The notes under the pieces are model-generated. The model did no database searches. It was not told the DNA's origin and was given only the letters and a program-made list of their open reading frames with translations. 64,000 nt of DNA from Porphyromonas cangingivalis (lineage in GTDB: Bacteria > Bacteroidota > Bacteroidia > Bacteroidales > Porphyromonadaceae): contig NZ_LR134506.1 in NCBI RefSeq assembly GCF_900638305.1, forward strand, positions 124,001 through 188,000, given 5' to 3'. A program made the position numbers and the translations under genes. This document shows positions 8,935-17,474 of the stretch, one piece after another (within the stretch, counting starts at the first letter, position 1; each line of letters begins with the position of its first letter).

Positions 8935-9858
8935 TTATTTCTTAGGTGAGGGATTATGTGACTGTCTATGTCTCTGAGGACGTTCAGTGAGGGTGTGTAT
9001 CTTCGAACTCCAAGGAGAGTATCTTCTACGCACTCTGTCGATGGTGATCACCGTGCTCTCCTCGTCATGGAACGAGTTGGCATGCTGGTGAAGAGCCATT
9101 GCTATTGCAGCGTAGACGTCCCCAGGGATGTCGAGGGAAGCCTCTGCCTCCTCGTGTGATGCTCCCGCACTTACAGACTTCTTCTTCACCAACTTCACCG
9201 CTGTCCTTCCGATCATCTTGAAGATGATGTAGGCGACTATGAGTGAACTGAAAACGACGAGCATCGATATAAGTGTCGCTACGATACCACTTCTGTCGTG
9301 GGTCTTGAAGAACTCTGTGTTTCCTTGTGCTATGATGAGCTTGTTGTTGGCTTTTGGGGTAGGACTTTCAGATACTGTAAAGCTCCCTTTACCGTCTTCT
9401 GTCCTTGCGTAGCTTTCGTCAGCTCTCAATCCCGATGGGATGGTGACTTTGTCGATCAAGGTCTTCCCGTCAGAGTCAAAAAGGGCAAGGGTGCTCTCTT
9501 GCTCAGGATCAAGGACAACGCTTGCATGGAAGGTGCCACGCTCTTCTGCTCCATCCAGCCAGACGATCTTGTGTTGGCGAGGGGGGATGAGCGTCTCTCT
9601 GTCTCCACGAGGGATGGGATACTTGGTGGGCTTGGTGATGTCATCGGTGAGAAAGCATCCTCCAAGGTTGAGGGTCGCGGCGGAGGTGTTGTATATCTCC
9701 ACCCACGCACCTCTGTTGCCATATCCATCCATGATACTGCTTTCGTTGACAAGGAGCACTTCGTTGATGCGTAGCGAACGCACCGACTGAGCCCATGTCG
9801 ATAGCGAAAGCATCGACAGCACTAAGATGATACCCCAGTTGATGGTATTTCTTATCAT
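8935..9858 (-). CDS. MmdD/OadG-type subunit fused to an N-terminal lamin-tail domain
   Basis: A 307-residue protein with four visible parts. Residues 1-24 are a signal peptide (cleavage near WAQS). About 28-170 is a lamin-tail-domain-like beta fold (RINEVLLVNES, GAWVEIYNTSAATLNLGG, LALFDSDGKTLIDKV). Residues 191-217 form one membrane helix. Residues 243-296 are the OadG/MmdD-type cytoplasmic tail (DVYAAIAMAL, HDEES, RRRYSPWSSKI). Ordinary OadG/MmdD subunits are about 80-120 residues, so the periplasmic lamin-tail part is an addition. The tail should anchor the carboxyltransferase to the beta subunit. The role of the extracytoplasmic domain is unknown. Gaps of 12 bases to mmdA and zero to mmdE indicate one operon. 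Confidence 0.8.
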   Translation of the reverse strand: MIRNTINWGIILVLSMLSLSTWAQSVRSLRINEVLLVNESSIMDGYGNRGAWVEIYNTSAATLNLGGCFLTDDITKPTKYPIPRGDRETLIPPRQHKIVWLDGAEERGTFHASVVLDPEQESTLALFDSDGKTLIDKVTIPSGLRADESYARTEDGKGSFTVSESPTPKANNKLIIAQGNTEFFKTHDRSGIVATLISMLVVFSSLIVAYIIFKMIGRTAVKLVKKKSVSAGASHEEAEASLDIPGDVYAAIAMALHQHANSFHDEESTVITIDRVRRRYSPWSSKIHTLTERPQRHRQSHNPSPKK

Positions 9859-9870
9859 CTTCGTTTGAGA

Positions 9871-11424
9871 TTATAGAGGGATGTTGTCGTGCTTCTTCGC
9901 AGGGTTGGTCACCTTCTTTGTCTGTAGCTGGTTGAGTGCTCTGACAATGCGGAAACGTGTGTTGCGAGGTTCGATGACATCATCGATGTAACCATAAGAA
10001 GCCGCGTTGTAAGGATTTGCGAATGCTTCACGGTATTCAGCTTCTTTTTCGAGAGCTGCCTTGGCAGGATCTTCTGCATTGGCTACCTCCTTAGCAAAGA
10101 CCACTTCCACAGCACCGGCAGGGCCCATGACTGCGATCTCAGCCGAAGGCCAAGCGTAGTTGACATCACCACGGAGGTGCTTAGAGCTCATCACGATGTA
10201 AGCACCACCATAAGCCTTACGTAGGATGACGGTTACCTTAGGCACTGTTGCTTCGCCATAAGCATAGAGTAGCTTTGCACCGTGGGTGATCACACCGTTG
10301 TACTCCTGACCTGTGCCCGGAAGGAAGCCCGGTACATCGACGAGAGAAACGATGGGGATATTGAAGGCATCACAGAAGCGGATGAAGCGAGCACCCTTTC
10401 GAGATGCGTTACAGTCCAAGCTACCTGCCATCACACGAGGTTGGTTGGCTACGATACCTACTGACTGACCTCCAAATCTTGCGAAGCCGACGATGATGTT
10501 TTGAGCGTAGTCCTTGTGTACTTCGAGGAACTCCCCGTTGTCGATGATAGATCCGATGACTTCGTACATATCGTAAGCCTTGTTGGGGCTCTCAGGGATG
10601 ATTTCGTTGAGTGCATCATCGAGACGATCCACAGGGTCTGTGCACTCGTAGTAAGGAGCCTCTTCGAGGTTGTTTTGTGGGATGAAGCTGATGAGATGAC
10701 GGATGAGGTCGAGACCTTGTTGTTCGTCATCCACGGCAAAGTGAGCCACACCTGACTTTGTCGTGTGTACATCAGCACCACCGAGTTCTTCTTGAGTCAC
10801 ATCTTCATAAGTCACAGTCTTCACGACCTTAGGGCCTGTGAGGAACATATAGCTTGTCCCTCTGCACATGATGTTGAAGTCCGTGAGAGCAGGCGAATAT
10901 ACAGATCCTCCTGCACAAGGACCAAAGATCGCTGAGATCTGAGGAATGAGTCCCGAAGCAAGGATGTTGCGCTGGAAGATCTCTGCGTAACCCGCAAGGG
11001 CATTGACACCCTCTTGGATACGAGCACCACCCGAGTCATTGATACCGATGAGAGGTGCTCCCATCTTCATGGCCTGATCCATCACCTTACAGATCTTCAT
11101 TGCGTGCATTTCACCAAGAGCACCACCGAAGACGGTGAAGTCCTGAGCGAAGACATACACGAGACGGCCGTCGATGGTACCACTACCTGTGACGACACCA
11201 TCACCGAGGAACTTTGTCTTGTCCAGACCGAAATTGGACGAACGGTGCTGTACAAACATGTCTGTCTCCTCGAAGCTCCCTTCGTCAAGGAGCATCTGGA
11301 TACGTTCGCGGGCAGTGTGCTTGCCCTTTGCGTGCTGGCTGGCGATACGTTTTTCGCCACCACCCATGCGAGCTTGTGCTCTAAGATCTATGAGTTCTTT
11401 GATCTTTTCTACTTGTGTACTCAT
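9871..11424 (-). CDS. mmdA: methylmalonyl-CoA decarboxylase alpha subunit (carboxyltransferase)
   Basis: Transfers the carboxyl of (S)-methylmalonyl-CoA to biotin on MmdC, giving propionyl-CoA. The 517-residue protein has the two crotonase-like halves of acyl-CoA carboxyltransferases: the first with [19 protein letters not shown] and [16 protein letters not shown], the second with [17 protein letters not shown] and [13 protein letters not shown]. The family also includes propionyl-CoA carboxylase beta chains and glutaconyl-CoA decarboxylases. The adjacent beta, gamma and delta-like subunits and the epimerase make the sodium-pump decarboxylase the best call. Confidence 0.93.
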   Translation of the reverse strand: MSTQVEKIKELIDLRAQARMGGGEKRIASQHAKGKHTARERIQMLLDEGSFEETDMFVQHRSSNFGLDKTKFLGDGVVTGSGTIDGRLVYVFAQDFTVFGGALGEMHAMKICKVMDQAMKMGAPLIGINDSGGARIQEGVNALAGYAEIFQRNILASGLIPQISAIFGPCAGGSVYSPALTDFNIMCRGTSYMFLTGPKVVKTVTYEDVTQEELGGADVHTTKSGVAHFAVDDEQQGLDLIRHLISFIPQNNLEEAPYYECTDPVDRLDDALNEIIPESPNKAYDMYEVIGSIIDNGEFLEVHKDYAQNIIVGFARFGGQSVGIVANQPRVMAGSLDCNASRKGARFIRFCDAFNIPIVSLVDVPGFLPGTGQEYNGVITHGAKLLYAYGEATVPKVTVILRKAYGGAYIVMSSKHLRGDVNYAWPSAEIAVMGPAGAVEVVFAKEVANAEDPAKAALEKEAEYREAFANPYNAASYGYIDDVIEPRNTRFRIVRALNQLQTKKVTNPAKKHDNIPL

Positions 11425-11481
11425 ACTGTATATTTTAGATAAATTTTGATGTCTTGTTCGTGCCCTGTGAGCCGAGTCTGA

Positions 11482-11898
11482 TTACTTCGCTTCTGTTGGA
11501 TGACAACAAAGTTCGGTAAGCACACTTCTCGTTGATTTAGGATGAAGGAAGGCGATATTGAGCCCTTCAGCACCCTTACGAGGATGGGCATCTATGAGGG
11601 ATACTCCTTTTTCTTCGCACTCTCTCAAAGATGATTCCACATCAGGTACTGCAAATGCGATGTGATGCACGCCTTCTCCCTTCTTTTCGATGAACTTAGC
11701 GATGGTGCTGTCCTCGGATGTGGGTTCGAGGAGTTCGATCTTGGTTCCTCCGACTTTGAAAAATGCCGTTTTCACCTTTTGGTCTTCAACTACTTCGATG
11801 TTGTAGCACTTTAGACCGAGTACGCCCTCATAGTAGGGTAGGGATTCTTCGATGCTTCTGACCGCAATCCCGAGGTGTTCGATGTGAGAAATGTTCAT
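11482..11898 (-). CDS. mce: methylmalonyl-CoA epimerase
   Basis: A VOC-fold metalloenzyme that interconverts (R)- and (S)-methylmalonyl-CoA. It links the B12-dependent mutase, which makes the R form, with the decarboxylase, which uses the S form. The 138-residue sequence has the typical start ISHIEHLGIAVRSIEESLPY with the metal His, KIELLEPTSEDS, GEGVHHIAFAV with a second His, and LNIAFLHPKS. It is the first gene of the decarboxylase operon, 57 bases before mmdA, with its own likely promoter upstream. Confidence 0.94.
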   Translation of the reverse strand: MNISHIEHLGIAVRSIEESLPYYEGVLGLKCYNIEVVEDQKVKTAFFKVGGTKIELLEPTSEDSTIAKFIEKKGEGVHHIAFAVPDVESSLRECEEKGVSLIDAHPRKGAEGLNIAFLHPKSTRSVLTELCCHPTEAK

Positions 11899-11999
11899 AA
11901 TAACTTCATTTTAGGGTCGAGCAGGTAATAACATTACCATACCTGCTTCAAGTGTTATTGACTACTACTAAACAGTAGCTGTTCATTCTTTACCAATTG

Positions 12000-12007
12000 C
12001 AAATATA
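12000..12007 (-). promoter_or_regulatory. promoter -7 box of the mce-mmd operon
   Basis: Read on the minus strand this is TATATTTG, a match to TAnnTTTG, 102 bases before the mce ATG. An inverted repeat lies just upstream where the -33 region should be. Confidence 0.55.
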
Positions 12008-12017
12008 CTTACTTTTT

Positions 12018-12042
12018 TGCACAAGGATGTTTGTTTTGTGCA
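12018..12042. promoter_or_regulatory. inverted repeat TGCACAA-N11-TTGTGCA, candidate operator
   Basis: A perfect 7-base inverted repeat centred about 27 bases upstream of the mce -7 box, overlapping the expected -33 element. It is not followed by a T-run in the direction of the surrounding minus-strand genes, so an operator fits better than a terminator. The cognate regulator is unknown. Confidence 0.4.
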
Positions 12043-12082
12043 GTTTTTTATGATCCTTCGGAGGTGAAGAATAATAAAAACA

Positions 12083-12418
12083 TCACTTACGACGGTCCAA
12101 TGCCGCAGAAACCTCTTCCCAGACCTTGGCATTGTGCACCTTCTCAAACCCTTTCTCTTTGAGGAGGCGGTGAGCCATGGAGCTACGTCCACCGCTTGCA
12201 CAGTAGACGATGATCGGACGATCCTTGGGCAGTTCGGAAGTCCTCTCTGCGAGTTCGTCGATCGGGATGTTGATGCTGTTGTGGACTTTGCCCTTGCGGT
12301 ACTCATCGGCTGTGCGTACGTCCAAGAGTACTGCGCCGTCTCGATGTACGAGGTCATATATATCTTGCATTGATAGGGATGAAGAAGCACCGAATAGTTT
12401 ACCAAATATAGAATTCAT
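12083..12418 (-). CDS. single-domain rhodanese-like protein
   Basis: A 111-residue rhodanese-homology-domain protein, probably cytoplasmic. VLLDVRTADEYRKGKVHNSINIP covers the CH2A/CH2B region, and the active-site loop is CASGGRSS with Cys73 as the sulfur-carrying residue. The four residues after Cys (A-S-G-G) with the following R-S resemble single-domain sulfurtransferases such as GlpE and PspE. The physiological sulfur acceptor is unknown. It is followed on the same strand by the epimerase operon, with a gap of about 180 bases that holds the operon promoter. Confidence 0.88.
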   Translation of the reverse strand: MNSIFGKLFGASSSLSMQDIYDLVHRDGAVLLDVRTADEYRKGKVHNSINIPIDELAERTSELPKDRPIIVYCASGGRSSMAHRLLKEKGFEKVHNAKVWEEVSAALDRRK

Positions 12419-12750
12419 GTCGTTTTGTTTTTGTTGTAAATGTGTTCCGACCGCATTCTCTGCTCATACAGCAGACGAGAGTATCGGTCATAAAAATTGG
12501 GTGATACAACCACCCAAGCAAATATAAAGAAATTTCATTGCGTATCAAAAGTTTAACCATCCCCATTTTGAGGGAGTATTTCGCATTTGGACTTAGCTCT
12601 ATAGGTCGCTCCACGGTAAAAGGTCTGGAGATCGGAATTGACTCTCCGTTTCTGTGTCTTTTTGTGTTGCTTTTTGGGGGACTTTTTTATTGTCATTTCT
12701 TTCTTTGAACTTGCCCAAATCGTTTGTTACACTCGATATCATCATGCCCA

Positions 12751-12839
12751 TAAAAAAGTCGTTAGACTTGTTTCATCGATTCGTAAGACTTTCGTCATCG
12801 AATCTTACGACCTTTTTTGTCGTCTCCTAAGACTTTTTT
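12751..12839. repeat. intergenic repeat, family 1 copy (GTCGTAAGA units)
   Basis: Within the gene-free stretch 12419-12974 this block begins with A6 and GTCGTTAGAC and continues with three more imperfect, partly inverted units (TCGTAAGAC, CATCGAATCTTACGAC, GTCTCCTAAGAC), ending in T6. Related blocks occur at 28108, 56986 and 63776, with a degenerate one near 52341. I see no gene in the rest of the gap; an ORF at 12638-12847 runs through the repeat and is not credible. Confidence 0.75.
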
Positions 12840-12897
12840 CAGGATGACTTGCGAGAGAGTGCTTGGGGAATGAGAGGGTGGTGTGATCGGATAAAAA

Positions 12898-12951
12898 CAA
12901 GGTGGCAGGCGATCGGATGGAATTTGTGCTTTCCGATCGCCTGCCACCTTG
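12898..12951 (-). terminator. terminator after the PepSY protein gene
   Basis: A perfect 20-base inverted repeat (12898-12917 and 12932-12951) with a 14-base loop. On the minus strand it is followed by TTTTT and lies 24 bases after the stop of the gene at 12975. Confidence 0.88.
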
Positions 12952-12974
12952 CGGTTATCGTTTGACTTTAAGAG

Positions 12975-14444
12975 TTATTTTCGTCTCTTTCGGGTGAATA
13001 ACCTCTTGATATACTTGATGCCCAGTACAACGCCTGTGAATGATACCACGGTGCCACCGATGAGCAGGATCCACAAGAAGATGTCTCGTGCAAGAGGGTT
13101 ACCTACAAATGGCTTGACCTTGAACGTGTGGAATGCCGGATATATCCATCTCTCGATCCTGCTACGTGCCGTATAGTGTCGTGTGCGGCCATTCTCTGCG
13201 CTGACATAGAGTGTGGTGCGGTCGTTGTCTTGGACTTCTACCCGATAGGCCGGAAGTGGTGTCCGACGGGGATTGCCTCCGTAGTAGTTGTCGGGCTCTG
13301 TCATCAGAGTGATGGTGTACGGACGTCCGAGGACCTTGTTCAGTTTGCCCTCGACCTCCTGCTGTGTGAGTCGGAACGGTCTGACCTCGTTGCCGACGAC
13401 TTCGAGGGTCAGTGACTCCTCGGTCGTCTGTACGGTGTAGAACTGACGGTCCTCATACCTTTTGAGACCGATCTCCTTCACCTCTCCGGGATAAGCAGCC
13501 AAGATGGCACGGTAATCGCCTTGGAGCTCATTGAGGACAAGGGGCTCTTCGTCGAAGAGTCGCTCTGAGAGGGTCGTGTCTTCATTCTTCATAAACCATT
13601 TGGGCAACGAGTTGAGAGACATGAATCCACTCAAGATGAACATGAAGACAAAGAATCCGAAGAAAAATCCTGTGATGTGATGCCACTTAAAGTCCCATTT
13701 TTTGTACGGACTGCGGAACTTCTTTCGTCTCTTCCATACAACGACATACGAGTATATACCCATGACACCCCCGGCAAGACACATGATCGCACCAAGTCCC
13801 GACAGCCAGGATACGACCGAATTCCACAACTTGGCATCTTGTCTCAGTTGCCAGAAGTACAAGAAGTGGGGGATAGGTCCCAGCCATGCCCAAAATCTGT
13901 CAGACTTCGTCACGAACTGAAGGGCTTTGCCCGTCGTCGATGAAACATAGAGGTAAGACTTGTCAGGATCATCGTAAATGAACTTGTATATGGGGAAATG
14001 TGAGCGGAACGAAGACATCGGGATCCACTGCTCCAGCTGCCTCAGTGTGTCCACTCGTGCGATGTTGCCATTCGCAAAGCGTTTTGCGTAGCTCTCTATT
14101 TCGGCAAATGTCACTTCTCCAAACTTGACCTCTTGCAACAGAGTGTCCGCAGATAGTTTGAACTTGCCCTTGTCCGTGGAGATGTTGAAGAGGGCTTGCT
14201 CTCTCTCCATCTCGATCGACAGCGAGCGGATAGAGGCACTGTCCGGAAGGACGCCCGAAAGGAGCTGAATGTCGGGAAGACTGTCGGGGAGAGAGGTCTG
14301 GTACTTGTGTATGATCCTATTGACGTTCGGAAATCGCTTATAGATCATCACCATGCCCGAGATAAACCACATGAGGAAGAGGACGGACAAAAGTGTCCCC
14401 AGTATCTTGTGTATCTCTCGCATCAAACGAATAAAAAGTCTCAT
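12975..14444 (-). CDS. PepSY-associated transmembrane protein
   Basis: A 489-residue inner-membrane protein with four clear helices: about residues 14-34, 208-237, 253-275 and 455-480. Large extracytoplasmic segments with PepSY-like features lie between them (FPIYKFIYDDPDKSYLYVSSTTGK; YRVEVQDNDRTTLYVSAENGRTR, a classical PepSY beta-hairpin). Relatives (PiuB and similar) are often iron-regulated and sit near siderophore or heme genes, some acting as reductases. Nothing here fixes the substrate. It is transcribed divergently from DUF5063, and a strong terminator follows. Confidence 0.85.
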   Translation of the reverse strand: MRLFIRLMREIHKILGTLLSVLFLMWFISGMVMIYKRFPNVNRIIHKYQTSLPDSLPDIQLLSGVLPDSASIRSLSIEMEREQALFNISTDKGKFKLSADTLLQEVKFGEVTFAEIESYAKRFANGNIARVDTLRQLEQWIPMSSFRSHFPIYKFIYDDPDKSYLYVSSTTGKALQFVTKSDRFWAWLGPIPHFLYFWQLRQDAKLWNSVVSWLSGLGAIMCLAGGVMGIYSYVVVWKRRKKFRSPYKKWDFKWHHITGFFFGFFVFMFILSGFMSLNSLPKWFMKNEDTTLSERLFDEEPLVLNELQGDYRAILAAYPGEVKEIGLKRYEDRQFYTVQTTEESLTLEVVGNEVRPFRLTQQEVEGKLNKVLGRPYTITLMTEPDNYYGGNPRRTPLPAYRVEVQDNDRTTLYVSAENGRTRHYTARSRIERWIYPAFHTFKVKPFVGNPLARDIFLWILLIGGTVVSFTGVVLGIKYIKRLFTRKRRK

Positions 14445-14624
14445 AATCTTACAATGGCTTTATCTTGGTGAAATAATATAGTGTTATGTCTTTCGTTGGA
14501 TGTTTATCTTCGACAAAGATAAAGTTTTCTGTCATTGTATGACCTATGTCCGTAATACAAAAGAGGTTGGCGAGCAGATATGTTTCTTGTCACAAAACTC
14601 TCGTGCAATTAGAAGGTATTTCAT

Positions 14625-14632
14625 TAACTTTG
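14625..14632 (+). promoter_or_regulatory. promoter -7 box for the DUF5063 gene
   Basis: TAACTTTG matches TAnnTTTG 26 bases before the ATG at 14659. It supports the short start and argues against the 53-codon upstream extension of the reading frame. Confidence 0.55.
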
Positions 14633-14658
14633 TATTACAATACTTAGACCATCATCGA

Positions 14659-15240
14659 ATGAATAAAAACATATACCGGGATGAGATCATCGCTTTCGTG
14701 ACTCAGGCTGTCAGGTACTGTGCCCTATTGGCACCCGATGCCTCACAAAAGTGGGATACAGAGACGATCACCAACTGCCGAAAGATACTCGCTACGCTGT
14801 ATGCGACTGCTTTGTCGCTACCTGCGATGGCGACAGATCCTTTTGCCAGCCTTGAGCGTGTGGTGACGGAGCAGGACTACGAGAGAGTAAAACGATTGCT
14901 CGAAGCCGTCTTTGCCGAAGAGGATATGTTTCTGGATACCGAAGTCTACGACATGGTGTACTCCGAGACCCCGATAGGTATGAGTTTGTCCGAGCTCATG
15001 GCAGATCTCTATCAGTACCTCATGGATGCCATGTGGGTGTATCGTGAGGGTGTCGAGAGCCTCAAGGAGCAGGCCATTGCCGAGATCGCTTATACATTCA
15101 GGTATGAGTGGGGCACCAAGTTGCTGACCGTCCTTCGCCAACTCCATCGTATAGATGCCAATACATCAGAGGGTAATACCGGATATGACAGCGATGAATG
15201 GGGTGATGAGGATTTGTCCGAATTGTATGACGAAGCATAA
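14659..15240 (+). CDS. DUF5063 family protein
   Basis: A 193-residue soluble, helical, acidic protein that I recognise as the DUF5063 family of Bacteroidota (IIAFVTQAVRYCALLA near the start; MSLSELMADLYQYLMDAMWVY; EWGTKLLTVLRQLHRI). Its function is unknown. The frame stays open to a further ATG upstream at 14500, but a -7 box at 14625 and the start of family-like sequence both favour 14659. It is followed after 10 bases by an RNase D-like exonuclease and then a rRNA methyltransferase-like gene, so a role in RNA metabolism is possible but only by association. Confidence 0.8.
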   Translation: MNKNIYRDEIIAFVTQAVRYCALLAPDASQKWDTETITNCRKILATLYATALSLPAMATDPFASLERVVTEQDYERVKRLLEAVFAEEDMFLDTEVYDMVYSETPIGMSLSELMADLYQYLMDAMWVYREGVESLKEQAIAEIAYTFRYEWGTKLLTVLRQLHRIDANTSEGNTGYDSDEWGDEDLSELYDEA

Positions 15241-15250
15241 AAGCACTTAG

Positions 15251-15964
15251 ATGACAGATCTGACAAGAGAAATCAGCAAAGACGAACTGAACGAACTGCC
15301 CATAGAGGTCATCCCTATCCCCGTCGAGGTGATAGATGAGACGACTCCCATCGATCGGGTGGGGGAGGTGTGCGACTTGCTCAGATCTTCTGAGATTGTC
15401 GGGTTTGACACTGAGACGAAGCCGAGTTTCACGAAGGGGGTGACACACAAGGTGGCACTCCTGCAGTTGGCCAATGCCGAGCGATCCTATATCTTCCGAC
15501 TTATTAGACTTTCGGACGAAGCCAAAGCTCCTTTGAGAGCGATCATAGAGGATAAAAAACTCATAAAAGTGGGCGTGGGCATACACGACGATGCAAGGAT
15601 CCTTCGGAGCGATTATGAGTGGACACCGGCGGGAATGCTGGAGATCCGACGGCTTACGGTCGAAAATCAGATGCAGGTAGGCTCCCTCTCCAAGATATAT
15701 GCACTCCTCTATGGTAAACGCCTTACCAAGGGGCAGCGTCTCTCTGATTGGGAGAAGGAGACACTCACCGAAGCACAGATCAACTATGCCGGATTGGACG
15801 CATGGGCAGGACTGCGGATATTCGATGCGCTCAAAGATGTCTTCAGGCCGGCGATGGTGGAGAATGTCTTTGAGCCGATGAAGAAGACCGTCCCGAAGGC
15901 TCGTTCGTTCAGAAAGAAGCCTCACTCCACACGCAAACGAATCAGCGATAAGCAAGAAGAATAA
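15251..15964 (+). CDS. RNase D-like 3'-5' exonuclease (DEDDy)
   Basis: A 237-residue protein with the DEDDy exonuclease fold. Exo I is GFDTET (Asp and Glu), Exo II lies around VGVGIHDDARIL, and Exo III is YAGLDAW with the Tyr-x-x-x-Asp arrangement. It lacks the HRDC domains of true RNase D and ends in a short basic tail (KKTVPKARSFRKKPHSTRKR) that could bind RNA. Proteins of this size are common in Bacteroidota as generic 3'-5' exonucleases. The methyltransferase starts 4 bases after its stop, which suggests translational coupling. Confidence 0.88.
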   Translation: MTDLTREISKDELNELPIEVIPIPVEVIDETTPIDRVGEVCDLLRSSEIVGFDTETKPSFTKGVTHKVALLQLANAERSYIFRLIRLSDEAKAPLRAIIEDKKLIKVGVGIHDDARILRSDYEWTPAGMLEIRRLTVENQMQVGSLSKIYALLYGKRLTKGQRLSDWEKETLTEAQINYAGLDAWAGLRIFDALKDVFRPAMVENVFEPMKKTVPKARSFRKKPHSTRKRISDKQEE

Positions 15965-15968
15965 AGAT

Positions 15969-17174
15969 ATGAAACGCAAACGCATAACCATAAAGGACTC
16001 AAGACTCAAAGCAGTAGAACGCAGGCATCCATGGATATTCTCCATGGGGATACGTATGGACAGTGATGCCGACCTTAAGGCCGGTGACTCCGTGTCCGTC
16101 TTCACGAGGGATGGCGAGTGCTTGGGGCATGGCTATTACGAAGAGGGCTCGATCGCTGTCCGGATTCTTTCGTTTGACGAAGGTGCAGACATCGAGAGTG
16201 GCGACTTCTGGTACACCCTTCTGAAGGAAGCACATCATCTTCGTCACTCTTTGGGGCTTGTTCGCGACGAGTCGATCTATCGCCTTGTGCACGGTGAGGG
16301 AGATTATATCCCCGGACTTATCATCGATATTTATGGGGATGTAGCGGTGCTACAAGCTCATACGATAGGCATACACCGACGTCGCAAGATGATCGCAGGG
16401 CAACTGATGAAGGTCTACGATGGTGCACTCAAATGTGTCTACTACAAGTCCGAGACCACTCTGCCCAATAAGCAAGAGGATCACGAGCGAAGCGGTATCC
16501 TCGCCGGTGAGTGGCAGGAGCCTATTTGTGACGAAAACGGCATTCGTATCGTACCGGATATACTAAAAGGGCAGAAGACAGGATTCTTCATCGATCAGAG
16601 GGAGAATAGAAGCCTTCTCGAAAGATATAGCAAGGGACGAAAGGTCTTGAATATGTTTTGCTACACGGGTGGCTTCTCTCTATATGCGCTCAGGGGTGGC
16701 GCAGAGAGTGTGGTGTCGGTGGATAGTTCGGCCAAAGCCATAGACCTCACCAATCGCAATGTCGCCAACAACTTCGATGCTTCTGTCGTCGCCCGACATG
16801 AAGCCCATGCTGCGGATGCGTTCAAGTTTTTGGAAGATATGGAGTATGGTGCGTATGACCTTGTCGTCCTCGATCCTCCGGCTTTTGCCAAGCACAGAGG
16901 TGTACTACACAATGCTTTGCAGGGTTATCGACGCATCAATGCCGAAGCGATCTCAAAGATGCCCGATGGTGGTATCTTATTTACTTTCAGTTGTTCGCAA
17001 GCTGTGTCACCCCTACAGTTCAGACAAGCCGTCTTCACTGCCGCACTGTCTGCCGGTCGTCACGTGAGGGTACTCCAAGTCCTCAGTCAGCCTGCCGATC
17101 ATCCCGTCAGTATCTATCATCCCGAGGGCGAATACTTGAAGGGTCTCGTACTTCATATCGGGGGCAAACTCTGA
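15969..17174 (+). CDS. class I SAM-dependent rRNA methyltransferase (RlmI-like)
   Basis: A 401-residue methyltransferase of the RlmI/RlmK (COG1092) family, which methylates cytosine C5 in 23S rRNA in E. coli. It has an N-terminal PUA domain (about 1-75, with RHPWIFSMGI and LKAGDSVSVF) and an EEHEH-like middle region. The Rossmann domain has motif I in MFCYTGGFSLYALRGG and motif IV in VLDPPAFAKHR. The conserved Cys in the FTFSCSQAV segment is the expected active-site position. The exact target base cannot be read from sequence. Confidence 0.9.
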   Translation: MKRKRITIKDSRLKAVERRHPWIFSMGIRMDSDADLKAGDSVSVFTRDGECLGHGYYEEGSIAVRILSFDEGADIESGDFWYTLLKEAHHLRHSLGLVRDESIYRLVHGEGDYIPGLIIDIYGDVAVLQAHTIGIHRRRKMIAGQLMKVYDGALKCVYYKSETTLPNKQEDHERSGILAGEWQEPICDENGIRIVPDILKGQKTGFFIDQRENRSLLERYSKGRKVLNMFCYTGGFSLYALRGGAESVVSVDSSAKAIDLTNRNVANNFDASVVARHEAHAADAFKFLEDMEYGAYDLVVLDPPAFAKHRGVLHNALQGYRRINAEAISKMPDGGILFTFSCSQAVSPLQFRQAVFTAALSAGRHVRVLQVLSQPADHPVSIYHPEGEYLKGLVLHIGGKL

Positions 17175-17196
17175 TTTTGTAAGACATACTTTCCGT

Positions 17197-17290
17197 CAGG
17201 GGACAGATTTCATTCTGTCCCCGTCCAGAAAACACTCTGTTTCCCCGACAGAAATCATTCTGTCATCCGAGAGAATCTGTACTCGTGAGA
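17197..17290. repeat. intergenic tandem palindromic repeat, family 2 copy
   Basis: Four imperfect units of about 23 bases in tandem, each a palindrome of the type ACAGAAAT-CATTCTGTC (first unit GGGGACAG...CTGTCCCC). It lies in the gap between the methyltransferase and hcp, upstream of the hcp promoter. A similar array lies at 41362-41455, upstream of the arginine decarboxylase promoter. Confidence 0.7.
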
Positions 17291-17383
17291 GCACACTTCT
17301 TTAGGTTTGTCGGTGTTGACTTTGTGTTTCTTTTGATACGTTATGAAAGTGAGAAACGTTATTTTTTGTGAAAGTTTTAAGAT

Positions 17384-17427
17384 GTAACTTCGGTTACGTT
17401 TTTAGCGAATATCTCCCCCTACCTTTG
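17384..17427 (+). promoter_or_regulatory. hcp promoter with GTAAC-N4-GTTAC palindrome
   Basis: The palindrome GTAACTTCGGTTAC (17384-17397) precedes the -7 box TACCTTTG (17420-17427). If transcription starts about 7 bases after that box, the palindrome is centred close to -41, the usual place for a class II Crp/Fnr-family activator. Crp/Fnr-type HcpR regulators control hcp genes in many anaerobes, and GTAAC-N4-GTTAC is the form of site I associate with some of them. The regulator gene is not in this window. Confidence 0.6.
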
Positions 17428-17474
17428 CGGTACAGAATCAAGATAATACTCATCACAAAAAAAACGATAAAGCT

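Noticed and set aside
12018-12042. Inverted repeat as a rhodanese terminator
   Set aside because: On the minus strand the hairpin is followed by A's rather than T's, so it does not fit a rho-independent terminator for that gene.
12638-12847. Plus-strand 69-codon frame in the rhodanese/PepSY gap
   Set aside because: Its C-terminal half is read through the family 1 repeat, and it is Cys/Phe-rich with no ribosome-binding site or promoter that fits.
15098-16105. Long open frame of 335 codons on the minus strand
   Set aside because: It runs through the RNase D-like gene and across gene ends, has no recognisable motif, and both plus-strand genes there are clear. Similar antisense frames at 17394-18356, 19290-20294 and 25273-26145 were dropped for the same reason.
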